A DNA stretch of 5,883 nt from JBDSYA01 sp039925865 (GCA_039925865.1 JBDSYA010000206.1:1-5883); one strand, 5' to 3'; shown: positions 1 through 5,848, counted from the stretch's first letter. Translations and numbers: made by a program. Notes: generated by a model from the letters alone, not told the origin.

Positions 1-26
1 CAATTCCTCCCTGACCCACTCTTTTT

Positions 27-60
27 GATTTTGGATTTGGAATTGCGGATTTACGATTTG
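27..60. repeat. Degenerate GATTTGG-type intergenic repeat
   Basis: This stretch is built from GATTT and GGATTT words (GGATTTGGAATTGCGGATTT at 33-52). It resembles both arms of the inverted repeat between rpoD and the esterase gene (4948-4973 and 5031-5056), which share the core ATTTGGAAATTC-CGATTTGG. All copies seen here lie in intergenic DNA, apart from the one overlapping the 3' end of the esterase gene. The strand is strongly T/G-biased with almost no C. What it does is unknown. Confidence 0.5.
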
Positions 61-89
61 AAAACCAAAAAATTTGAATTAAGTAAAAT

Positions 90-143
90 AGGTGAGGGGG
101 TTTTCCGAAGGAACTCCTACGGAGCAATTCCTCCCTGACCCAC
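90..143. repeat. REP-like palindromic element
   Basis: An imperfect hairpin about 54 bases long. The inner stem is TCCGAAGG (104-111) with CCTACGGA (116-123), seven pairs of eight around an AACT loop. The outer arms, AGGTGAGGGGG (90-100) and the CCTCCCTGACCC segment (130-141), are complementary at most positions, separated from the inner stem by short unpaired bases. No long T run follows, so it does not look like a classical terminator. Its structure resembles REP/BIME-type elements, but no associated transposase gene is visible. Confidence 0.55.
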
Positions 144-246
144 TTTATTCATTTAAGATTTTTGGATTGAAGAATAAAATAATTAAATAAATTAGAGTTA
201 CCGGATTTATAAAAATAAAAATATTAATTAATCAATAAATAGCGTT

Positions 247-252
247 AAGGAG
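247..252 (+). promoter_or_regulatory. Ribosome binding site of tuf
   Basis: AAGGAG lies 10 bases before the ATG of tuf. It is the only strong plus-strand Shine-Dalgarno sequence in the window; the genes that follow in the same cluster lack one. The preceding 100 bases (145-246) are very AT-rich and probably contain the tuf promoter, but no confident -35/-10 or TTTG/TAnnTTTG pair could be picked out. Confidence 0.75.
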
Positions 253-262
253 AAATAACTAA

Positions 263-1498
263 ATGGCAAAAGAGAAATATAGTGCTAGTAAACCCCACGT
301 AAACATTGGAACGATAGGACATGTGGATCATGGTAAGACTACATTGACTGCTGCAATTACAATGGCTTTAGGAAAAAAAGGTTTTTCAAAGGTAAGAGCA
401 TTTGATTCCATCGATAAAGCCCCGGAAGAAAGAGCAAGAGGGATCACGATTGCAACTGCTCACGTCGAATATGAAACAGAAAACAGGCACTATGCACACG
501 TTGACTGCCCGGGCCACGCGGATTATATTAAGAATATGATCACCGGTGCTGCACAGATGGACGGAGCAATTGTTGTAGTTGCTGCTACTGACGGTGCGAT
601 GCCTCAGACAAAGGAACATATTCTTCTTGCAAGGCAGGTTGGTGTTCCGGCTATTGTTGTTTTCCTTAATAAAGTTGATATTATTTATGCACAGGAAAAG
701 ACAACCGAAGATGCAGAATTATTATTGGAAGTTGTTGAATCTGAATTGAGAGATATTCTGAATGCTTATGATTATCCCGGAGATGATATTCCAATTGTGA
801 GAGGAAGTGCATTGAAAGCTATGGAAGCCGGTGTTGACCCTGCATCTACTGCTGATGACGAAAGATTAAAACCGATATATGATTTAATGGCAGCTGTTGA
901 TGCTTACATTCCTCAGCCTGTCAGAGATATTGAAAAAACATTTTTGATGCCGGTTGAAGACGTGTTTTCAATTACGGGACGCGGAACTGTTGCTACCGGA
1001 AGAATTGAAAGAGGTAAAGTTAAGGTCGGTGAGGAAGTTGAATTAATAGGACTTGGTGCTAAGAAAAAAACAGTTGTTACGGGTGCTGAAATGTTTAATA
1101 AAGAACTTGATGAAGCAGTAGCAGGATTTAACTGTGGATTATTACTAAGAGGTGTTGATAAAACCGAAATTGAAAGAGGAATGGTTCTTGCAAAGGCAGG
1201 ATCTATCACACCACACAAAAAATTTGAAGCTCAGGTTTATATTCTTGCAAAGGAAGAAGGCGGAAGACATACTCCTTTCAGTACAAACTACAGACCTCAG
1301 TTTTATTTCAGAACAACTGACGTAACAGGAGTTGTGCATTTACCGGATACAATACAGATGGTAATGCCCGGTGACAACGTAGAGAAACTTGTTATTGAAT
1401 TGATAGCTCCGATCGCAATGGAAGACGGTTTGAAATTTGCAATCAGAGAAGGCGGAAGAACAGTTGGAGCAGGTGTTGTAACGAAAATACTGGAATAA
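263..1498 (+). CDS. tuf: Translation elongation factor Tu
   Basis: EF-Tu is the cytosolic GTPase that delivers aminoacyl-tRNA to the ribosomal A site. All G motifs are present: the P-loop GHVDHGKT at residues 19-26, RGITI with the switch-I threonine at about 62, DCPGH at 81-85, NKVD at 136-139 and SAL at 182-184. Domains 2 and 3 follow, with TGRGTVATGRIERG near 238-251 and EGGRHTPF near 332-339. The ATG is set by the upstream AAGGAG and the conserved N-terminus. At 411 aa it is somewhat longer than the usual 394-400; about eight extra residues lie between NKVD and SAL (around 140-152). In domain 2, the usual G(D/E)NVG is GFNCG at 288-292. It opens the cluster with rpsJ 30 bases downstream. 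fusA, the common neighbour, is not directly upstream within this window. Confidence 0.98.
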   Translation: MAKEKYSASKPHVNIGTIGHVDHGKTTLTAAITMALGKKGFSKVRAFDSIDKAPEERARGITIATAHVEYETENRHYAHVDCPGHADYIKNMITGAAQMDGAIVVVAATDGAMPQTKEHILLARQVGVPAIVVFLNKVDIIYAQEKTTEDAELLLEVVESELRDILNAYDYPGDDIPIVRGSALKAMEAGVDPASTADDERLKPIYDLMAAVDAYIPQPVRDIEKTFLMPVEDVFSITGRGTVATGRIERGKVKVGEEVELIGLGAKKKTVVTGAEMFNKELDEAVAGFNCGLLLRGVDKTEIERGMVLAKAGSITPHKKFEAQVYILAKEEGGRHTPFSTNYRPQFYFRTTDVTGVVHLPDTIQMVMPGDNVEKLVIELIAPIAMEDGLKFAIREGGRTVGAGVVTKILE

Positions 1499-1528
1499 CA
1501 TTTAACGAATTAATAAAAATAATTTAAG

Positions 1529-1837
1529 TTGGCATCACAAAAAATCAGAATTAAGTTAAAGTCTTACGATCACACCTTACTGGATAAGTGGACCGAAAGA
1601 ATAATAAAGACAATTAAATCTACAGGTGCGATTGTCAGCGGGCCGATACCACTTCCGACAAAGAAGAATATTTATACAGTATTGAGATCTCCGCACGTTG
1701 ATAAAAAATCGAGAGAACAGTTTGAAACGAGGTCTCATAAGAGGCTGATCGACATATTGAACTCTTCAAATAAAACTATTGATGCCTTAACTAAATTAGA
1801 CCCTCCGGGTGGTGTTGATATAGAGATCAAAGTATAA
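1529..1837 (+). CDS. rpsJ: 30S ribosomal protein S10 (NusE)
   Basis: S10 is a protein of the 30S head and, as NusE, also a partner of NusB/NusG in transcription antitermination (family knowledge). The 102-aa protein is full length. It shows the N-terminal strand QKIRIKLKSYDH (4-15), the VSGPIPLPT loop (36-44), LRSPHVDKKSREQFE (52-66) and the C-terminal GGVDIEIKV. Translation must start at TTG 1529: an in-frame TAA at 1520-1522 leaves only two codons of upstream room, and no ATG precedes the conserved MASQKIRIK start. No Shine-Dalgarno sequence is visible. It lies 30 bases after tuf and 30 bases before rplC, so it is probably cotranscribed with both. Confidence 0.97.
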   Translation: MASQKIRIKLKSYDHTLLDKWTERIIKTIKSTGAIVSGPIPLPTKKNIYTVLRSPHVDKKSREQFETRSHKRLIDILNSSNKTIDALTKLDPPGGVDIEIKV

Positions 1838-1867
1838 ATAATTGTAAAGCACAAATAGAAAAAAATC

Positions 1868-2488
1868 ATGATAGGAATTTTAGGTAAAAAAATAGGAATG
1901 ACAACTGTTTTTGCAAATGACGGCAATGCGGTTCCATGCACTGTCATTGAAGCAGGTCCTTGTTACATTACTCAGATCAAAAGTATGGACAAAGACGGTT
2001 ATGAAGCTGTACAGATAGGCTTTGACGAAAAAAGGGAAAAGAATTCAACAAAACCTCTGATAGGTAAATTTAAAAAAGTTAAAGCTCCGGTTTTACGTCA
2101 TTTAAAAGAAGTCAGGGATTTTACAATTGCAGATCTGAAAGAAGGTGATCAGATCAAAGTTGATATGTTTAAAGAAGGTGATACTGTGAAGGTTACAGGT
2201 ACTTCTAAAGGTAAAGGATTCCAGGGAGTTGTTAAAAGACACGGGTTTGCCGGCGGTCAGAGGACACACGGACAAAGCGACAGGCAAAGAGCTCCGGGAT
2301 CGATCGGAGGAAGTTCATATCCTTCAAGAGTTTTTAAAGGTCAGAGAATGGCGGGCAGAATGGGTGGAGACACTATCACTGTCAGGAATATGAAAGTCAT
2401 AAAAATATTCAGCGATACTAATTTAATTTTAATCAAAGGTGCAGTGCCGGGTACAAAAACCGGTTTAGTAGAAATTTATAAAAATTAA
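1868..2488 (+). CDS. rplC: 50S ribosomal protein L3
   Basis: L3 is an early-assembly 50S protein whose extended loop reaches towards the peptidyl transferase centre. The 206-aa length is typical. The N-terminus MIGILGKKIGMTTVF (1-15), the loop motif SKGKGFQGVVKRHGF (113-127) and the SYPSRVFKGQRMAGRMGG segment (150-167) identify it. At the place where E. coli L3 has its PrmB-methylated glutamine (in NQTPG), this protein has SSYPSR, as I recall for Bacteroidota-type L3; a PrmB substrate is therefore not expected. No Shine-Dalgarno is seen before the ATG, only an A-rich stretch. It is separated from rplD by two bases. Confidence 0.97.
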   Translation: MIGILGKKIGMTTVFANDGNAVPCTVIEAGPCYITQIKSMDKDGYEAVQIGFDEKREKNSTKPLIGKFKKVKAPVLRHLKEVRDFTIADLKEGDQIKVDMFKEGDTVKVTGTSKGKGFQGVVKRHGFAGGQRTHGQSDRQRAPGSIGGSSYPSRVFKGQRMAGRMGGDTITVRNMKVIKIFSDTNLILIKGAVPGTKTGLVEIYKN

Positions 2489-2490
2489 TA

Positions 2491-3120
2491 ATGGAACTTA
2501 AAGTATATAAACTTGACGGAACAGAATCAGGACAGACAGTCAATTTACCGGCTGAAGTTTTTGATATTGAGCCAAATCAGCATCTGATCTATCAGGCTGT
2601 AAGAACTTATCTTTCGAATAAAAGACAGGGTACGCATAAAACTAAAGAAAGAAATGAAGTCAGAGGCGGAGGAAAAAAACCTTACAGACAAAAAGGTACC
2701 GGTAATGCTAGACGCGGTACTAACAGGTCGCCTTTAATGGTAGGAGGTGGTACTATTTTCGGACCAAGGCCTCATACATATAAATTGAAATTACCAAAAA
2801 AGGCTGCGAGACTGGCAAGGAAAAGTGCTTTAAGTATTAAAGCTAAAGAGAATGAGATAATGATAATTGAAGATTTCACATTTGAAGCTCCGAAGACTAA
2901 AGATCTTTTTAATATTCTTAAGTTGCTGAAAATTGAAAACACAAAAACATTATTGCTTCTTTCAGGAAAGAATGATAATCTGTACCGGTCAGGGAAAAAT
3001 CTTGATAAACTTAATGTCATGATCTCTGATAAAGCAGCAACATATGACCTGTTAAACAATAAGCTGATATTACTACAAAGATCCGCTATAGACCCATTAT
3101 GTAAAAGTTTAATAAACTAA
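2491..3120 (+). CDS. rplD: 50S ribosomal protein L4
   Basis: L4 binds 23S rRNA and its extended loop lines the peptide exit tunnel. The 209-aa protein has the diagnostic tunnel loop GGGKKPYRQKGTGNARRG at 59-76, followed by NRSP and GGGTIFGPRPHTY at 85-97, then the globular C-terminal part with RKSALSIKAKENEI near 110-123. In E. coli L4 also represses its own S10 operon by attenuation; no comparable leader was recognised here. The ATG comes two bases after the rplC stop (TAATAATG), so translational coupling is likely. Confidence 0.97.
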   Translation: MELKVYKLDGTESGQTVNLPAEVFDIEPNQHLIYQAVRTYLSNKRQGTHKTKERNEVRGGGKKPYRQKGTGNARRGTNRSPLMVGGGTIFGPRPHTYKLKLPKKAARLARKSALSIKAKENEIMIIEDFTFEAPKTKDLFNILKLLKIENTKTLLLLSGKNDNLYRSGKNLDKLNVMISDKAATYDLLNNKLILLQRSAIDPLCKSLIN

Positions 3121-3142
3121 AAGTTAAGTAAGTAATATTTAT

Positions 3143-3439
3143 ATGAAAACAATTTTAGTAAGACCTTTGATCACAGAAAAAAATTCCCTGATACAGGAAA
3201 CTCTTAATCAGTATTCTTTTGAGGTTGGTAAAGACTGTAATAAAATTGAGATAGCCAACGCTGTTGAAAAGAAATTTAAAGTAAGAGTATTGAAAGTTAA
3301 TACTCTCATAGCTAAAGGAAAGAAAAAGTCACAGATGACGAAGAAAGGCAGATTTGAAGGTTATCGGTCAGATAGAAAAAAAGCTGTGGTGACTTTGCAT
3401 AAGGAAGATAAGATAGATTTTCTTGGAAATATAGAATAG
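3143..3439 (+). CDS. rplW: 50S ribosomal protein L23
   Basis: L23 sits at the peptide exit site and is the docking point for trigger factor and SRP (family knowledge). The 98-aa protein begins with the typical ILVRPLITEKN (4-14) and continues with YSFEVGKDCNKIEIANAVEK (24-43), VRVLKVNT (48-55) and a lysine-rich loop; length is normal and it is intact to its TAG stop. It lies 22 bases after rplD. It is the last ribosomal gene here: rplB, which normally follows, is absent and no remnant of an L2 N-terminus was found in the next 180 bases. Confidence 0.96.
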   Translation: MKTILVRPLITEKNSLIQETLNQYSFEVGKDCNKIEIANAVEKKFKVRVLKVNTLIAKGKKKSQMTKKGRFEGYRSDRKKAVVTLHKEDKIDFLGNIE

Positions 3440-3535
3440 AAGAGTATCACATCACCGGAAATCCCCTTCCAGAAATTGATGATTTCCAAAGTATAGGGCG
3501 CAACTTAAATTTGAAATAGTTTTCTCAGTAAACTG

Positions 3536-3564
3536 AAGCTTGATGATAAATTCATCAGGCTTTT
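3536..3564 (+). terminator. Probable intrinsic terminator after rplW
   Basis: AAGCTTGATGA (3536-3546) pairs with TCATCAGGCTT (3552-3562) as an 11-bp stem with one G-T wobble and a TAAAT loop. The stem's 3' end runs into a short T run (3561-3564). It sits 96 bases after the rplW stop and before the PIN gene, so it would end the tuf-rplW transcript. The T tract is short, so efficiency is uncertain. The 181-base gap 3440-3620 also holds a 7-bp inverted repeat, GGAAATC/GATTTCC (3457-3463 and 3481-3487), without a T run. Confidence 0.5.
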
Positions 3565-3620
3565 GGTCATTATAAATGATCCGATCTTGTTCTTTATTAG
3601 CAACAGAAAATAAATCATAA

Positions 3621-4088
3621 CTGAAAAGTAAATTTGAAATATTTTTAGATACAGATGTATTTTTCGATAAGGCTTTGCCTGATAATAAATCAGGTGAATC
3701 TTTTTTGGAAAAATGTCTGAGTTTATTTGAATGCTATACTTCGGTTGTTAATGCTTCAGAAATTTTTTCAAGATGTTCTTCTAAAGAAGAAATTGAAGTT
3801 GCAAAGAAATACTTTCTGGGAGTATCAGTATTAGGAATACCTTTCAGGTATTCAGTGACGGCCGGAGAAATATTAAAGGAAACAGAAATTAAAAGTAACA
3901 GCAGTAATCTGAGAGATTCATTGATTATGACAATGTGTGTAGAAACTAAGTTACCTATGATTACGTTAAACGAAAATAGATATATACACCTTTCAGAACG
4001 TTTTAATGTCAAACTAATCAGCAAAGAAATTATAATTCAAAATAATTCTCCGGAAATTATTTTTAAAAAAGCAAAAATTTTAATATGA
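3621..4088 (+). CDS. PIN-domain protein (VapC-like), start codon unclear
   Basis: PIN domains are Mg-dependent RNases, most often toxins of VapBC modules. Read from CTG 3621 the protein has 155 aa. The first strand is FEIFLDTDVFFD (5-16), with the first acidic site at D10/D12. The second site is in VVNASEIF and the third in SNLRDSL. The C-terminal ITLNENRY has arginine where many relatives have a fourth aspartate. No ATG, GTG or TTG lies between the in-frame TAA (3618-3620) and D10; CTG 3621 is the best available start. The first standard start, TTG 3675, would remove the first strand and its aspartates, so I did not choose it. The stop overlaps the rpoD ATG (ATGA). No antitoxin gene was seen on either side. 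It could be an active nuclease with unusual initiation, or a gene that has lost its start. PIN assignment is fairly firm; activity is not. Confidence 0.7.
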   Translation: MKSKFEIFLDTDVFFDKALPDNKSGESFLEKCLSLFECYTSVVNASEIFSRCSSKEEIEVAKKYFLGVSVLGIPFRYSVTAGEILKETEIKSNSSNLRDSLIMTMCVETKLPMITLNENRYIHLSERFNVKLISKEIIIQNNSPEIIFKKAKILI

Positions 4089-4942
4089 AATTAGGCAAAC
4101 AGTATACAAGCAGGGAAAATCAGTCTACAGATATATATCTTAAGGAGATAAGCAAGACTACTCCTTTGACAGTTGAACAGGAGATCGATTGCGCGAAACG
4201 AATTAAAAAAGGTGATAAGAAAGCTTTGGATCTTTTAGTAAAAGCAAATTTAAGATTTGTCGTAAGCGTTGCAAAGCAATATCAGAATCAGGGTTTGTCT
4301 CTGAATGATCTTATCAACGAAGGAAATTTAGGTTTAATAAAAGCTGCTAAAAAATTCGATGAAACAAGAGGATTTAAATTCATATCATATGCGGTCTGGT
4401 GGATCAGACAATCAATCTTACAGGCGCTTGCGGAACAGTCGAGAGTTGTAAGGCTGCCTCTGAATATTGTTCAGCAGAAAAGTAAGATCGCAAAAACAAT
4501 AAGCGAACTTGAGCAAAGAAATGAACGCGTTCCAAACGTTCTTGAGATCGCGGAAAAGCTTGACATGAGCGTTTATGAAGTACAGGAAACTTTGAAAAAT
4601 TCAGGCGGACACGTTTCAATGGATGCTCCAAGTATTCACGGTGAAGATACAAAGTTAATTGACATTATGCCTGACAAGCAGGAAAAGATGCCGGATATGG
4701 CGCTCCTTAAAGACTCATTGAGAATTGAAATTGAAAGGGCTCTTGATACATTGTCGCAAAGGGAAAAAGAGGTTGTCAAGTTATATTATGGTCTTGAAAA
4801 AGAAAATCCATTGACACTCGAAGAGATCGGCGATAAATATAAGTTAACAAGAGAAAGAGTGAGACAAATAAAAGAAAAAGCGATCAGAAGATTGAGACAG
4901 GCTTCGAGAAGTAAGGCTTTGAAAGCTTACTTAGGACAGTAA
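4085..4942 (+). CDS. rpoD: Primary RNA polymerase sigma factor (sigma-70 group 1, short form)
   Basis: This protein directs RNA polymerase to housekeeping promoters. Region 1.2 covers about 14-43 (DIYLKEIS, then QEIDCAKRIKKGD). Region 2 includes ANLRFVVSVAKQYQNQGL (54-71), DLINEGNLGLIKAAKKFDE (75-93) and the promoter-melting GFKFISYAVWWIRQSI (96-111). Region 3 follows from about 125. Region 4.2 has the helix-turn-helix LTLEEIGDKYKLTRERVRQI near 243-262 and ends RRLRQASRSKALKAYLGQ. The 285-aa length without region 1.1 matches Bacteroidota primary sigmas. A group 2 sigma cannot be excluded, but the near-canonical regions 2 and 4 favour the primary one. Its ATG lies in the stop of the PIN gene (ATGA) with no Shine-Dalgarno, suggesting coupled translation or a promoter inside the PIN gene. 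A large inverted repeat follows. Confidence 0.95.
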   Translation: MKLGKQYTSRENQSTDIYLKEISKTTPLTVEQEIDCAKRIKKGDKKALDLLVKANLRFVVSVAKQYQNQGLSLNDLINEGNLGLIKAAKKFDETRGFKFISYAVWWIRQSILQALAEQSRVVRLPLNIVQQKSKIAKTISELEQRNERVPNVLEIAEKLDMSVYEVQETLKNSGGHVSMDAPSIHGEDTKLIDIMPDKQEKMPDMALLKDSLRIEIERALDTLSQREKEVVKLYYGLEKENPLTLEEIGDKYKLTRERVRQIKEKAIRRLRQASRSKALKAYLGQ

Positions 4943-4947
4943 GAGCA

Positions 4948-5056
4948 TTTGGGATTTGGAAATTCCGATTTGGAATATAAATTGAAAATTTTCAAATCCT
5001 TATTTAAATCCCCCATTCAAACCCCAATCCCCAAATCCGAATTTCCAAATACCAAA
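4948..5056. repeat. Large inverted repeat between convergent genes
   Basis: The 26-base left arm (4948-4973, beginning TTTGGGATTTGGAAATTC) is the reverse complement of the right arm (5031-5056) with two mismatches, across a 57-base spacer. The spacer contains a perfect 14-bp palindrome, TTGAAAATTTTCAA (4982-4995). It starts five bases after the rpoD stop and overlaps the 3' end of the opposing esterase gene. It could act as a bidirectional terminator for the two converging transcripts, but there is no clean T run after the arms. The arm sequence also resembles the repeat at 27-60, so it is more likely a member of a dispersed repeat family. Confidence 0.7.
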
Positions 5057-5682
5057 TTCAAAGAATCTTTATCGATTACATGTCCTCCTTCAAAAAGTAA
5101 CTCATTGAAATTTATTTCTTTGCTTTGTAGAAGTTTTTTACTTTCTTCGAGACTTTTAGAGGTGATTATCCTGTCGCTGTTGCCATTAATATAATACATA
5201 TCGGACTTTTTCAATTTATTTTTAAGCTTTATAAAATCTGTATCTTCAGGAAAGTCCGATGAACAAAGCATCAATTTATTAAATTTAAATTCTGAATTTG
5301 TGAATAACCTTACAGCGGTATGCACGCCCTGTGAAAATCCGAGGAGATTGGAATTTGCTTCAGACAGATCATAATCAATTATTAATTGAGTAATAAGCCT
5401 GTTCAGATAATTCAGGTAATCCTCAATTTCATAATGCCGGTCTTCCTTTGTCATCCATGAAGCGCCTAACAGACTTCTCGAATAGAACTTTGACAGGCCT
5501 TCGGGTGCAACGATCAGGGTTTCGTCCTTATCCAAAAATTCAAATTGATTAATAAAGTCTGAAGCAAGCTGGCCATATCCGTGAAGCACGAACCAAAAGT
5601 TCTTTAGCTTTTTATTATTAGGTTTATTCGAAAAGTACCTTGCGGTCTTCTCAACCGTAATATGATTTTCTCTGATTATCAA
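5017..5682 (-). CDS. Alpha/beta hydrolase, phospholipase/carboxylesterase family
   Basis: A 221-aa serine hydrolase resembling the PF02230 esterases, which hydrolyse acyl esters; the substrate is not predictable. The oxyanion segment VLHGYGQ is at 32-38, GASW at 73-76, the nucleophile GFSQG at 115-119 (Ser117), then GNSDRII with Asp170 and GGH with His201, so the catalytic triad is complete. No signal peptide or membrane segment is seen, so it is probably cytosolic. It starts at TTG 5682: an in-frame TAA lies two codons upstream, an AAAGG box is correctly spaced, and the first in-frame ATG (residue 77) falls after the oxyanion motif. The last dozen residues (about 209-221, including FGNSDLG) are encoded in and beside the inverted repeat, replacing the usual C-terminal helix. 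It converges on rpoD. Confidence 0.88.
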   Translation of the reverse strand: MIIRENHITVEKTARYFSNKPNNKKLKNFWFVLHGYGQLASDFINQFEFLDKDETLIVAPEGLSKFYSRSLLGASWMTKEDRHYEIEDYLNYLNRLITQLIIDYDLSEANSNLLGFSQGVHTAVRLFTNSEFKFNKLMLCSSDFPEDTDFIKLKNKLKKSDMYYINGNSDRIITSKSLEESKKLLQSKEINFNELLFEGGHVIDKDSLNLVFGNSDLGIGV

Positions 5683-5689
5683 TTTTTAA

Positions 5690-5694
5690 CCTTT
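5690..5694 (-). promoter_or_regulatory. Ribosome binding site supporting the TTG start of the esterase
   Basis: On the minus strand AAAGG lies seven bases before TTG 5682. With the in-frame TAA at 5688-5686 it fixes the esterase start at this TTG. Confidence 0.5.
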
Positions 5695-5737
5695 AAATTT
5701 TACGCCGCAACTTGTAATTTAAAATTATTATAATTCT

Positions 5738-5809
5738 GCCCCGTTAGGCTAATGGATAAACCAACAGACTACGAATCTGTCTTTAGAAGTTCGAATCTTC
5801 TACGGGGCA
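5738..5809 (+). tRNA. tRNA-Arg, anticodon ACG
   Basis: A complete cloverleaf of 72 bases. The acceptor stem GCCCCGT/ACGGGGC (5738-5744 and 5802-5808) is a perfect 7-bp helix with discriminator A5809. The anticodon stem ACAGA/TCTGT encloses the loop CTACGAA with anticodon ACG at 5771-5773. The T arm AGAAG-TTCGAAT-CTTCT is perfect. The D stem GGCT/AACC has one C-A mismatch, the weakest part. CCA is not encoded (CTA follows the discriminator). A34 should be converted to inosine by TadA, letting it read CGU, CGC and CGA. It is divergent from the esterase gene, 55 bases away. Confidence 0.95.
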
Positions 5810-5848
5810 CTAATCCAATTCAAAATTCAAAAATAAAAATTTAAAAGT

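Larger units (their letters stand above)
1..144. repeat. 20-bp direct repeat, copies at 1-20 and 125-144
   Basis: The 20-base word CAATTCCTCCCTGACCCACT occurs exactly at 1-20 and again at 125-144, 124 bases apart, in the non-coding DNA before tuf. The second copy is the right-hand part of a palindromic element (see 90-143). The first copy starts at the window edge, so it is probably the right half of another copy of that element whose left half is outside the window. No reading frame uses these words. Their function is unknown; they look like a dispersed intergenic repeat. Confidence 0.85.

Noticed and set aside
1..144. CRISPR array suggested by the repeated 20-mer
   Set aside because: Only two copies, 124 bases apart, with a second repeat and a palindrome between them rather than regular spacers; no cas genes.
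145..246. tuf promoter
   Set aside because: TTTG (161-164) and TTGAAG (167-172) have no convincing partner at the right distance; the region is too AT-rich to choose by eye.
913..1218. Minus-strand 101-codon open frame inside tuf
   Set aside because: Shadow of EF-Tu; serine/threonine/proline-rich composition produced by antisense reading and no recognisable domain.
3440..3620. Antitoxin gene upstream of the PIN gene
   Set aside because: All three plus frames contain stops every few tens of codons and no ribbon-helix-helix or AbrB-like sequence is seen; the longest piece from an ATG is 14 codons (3576-3620).
3734..4024. Minus-strand 96-codon open frame inside the PIN gene
   Set aside because: Leucine/isoleucine/serine-rich antisense shadow; the plus-strand frame carries PIN motifs.
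4949..5194. Plus-strand 81-codon open frame after rpoD
   Set aside because: It runs through the inverted repeat and then antisense to the esterase gene, whose catalytic motifs are clear; its composition is not protein-like.
5712..5738. Promoter TTGTAA...TATAAT before the tRNA
   Set aside because: The spacing is only 11 bases and the TATAAT ends three bases before the mature tRNA, so it cannot serve as a normal -10 box.
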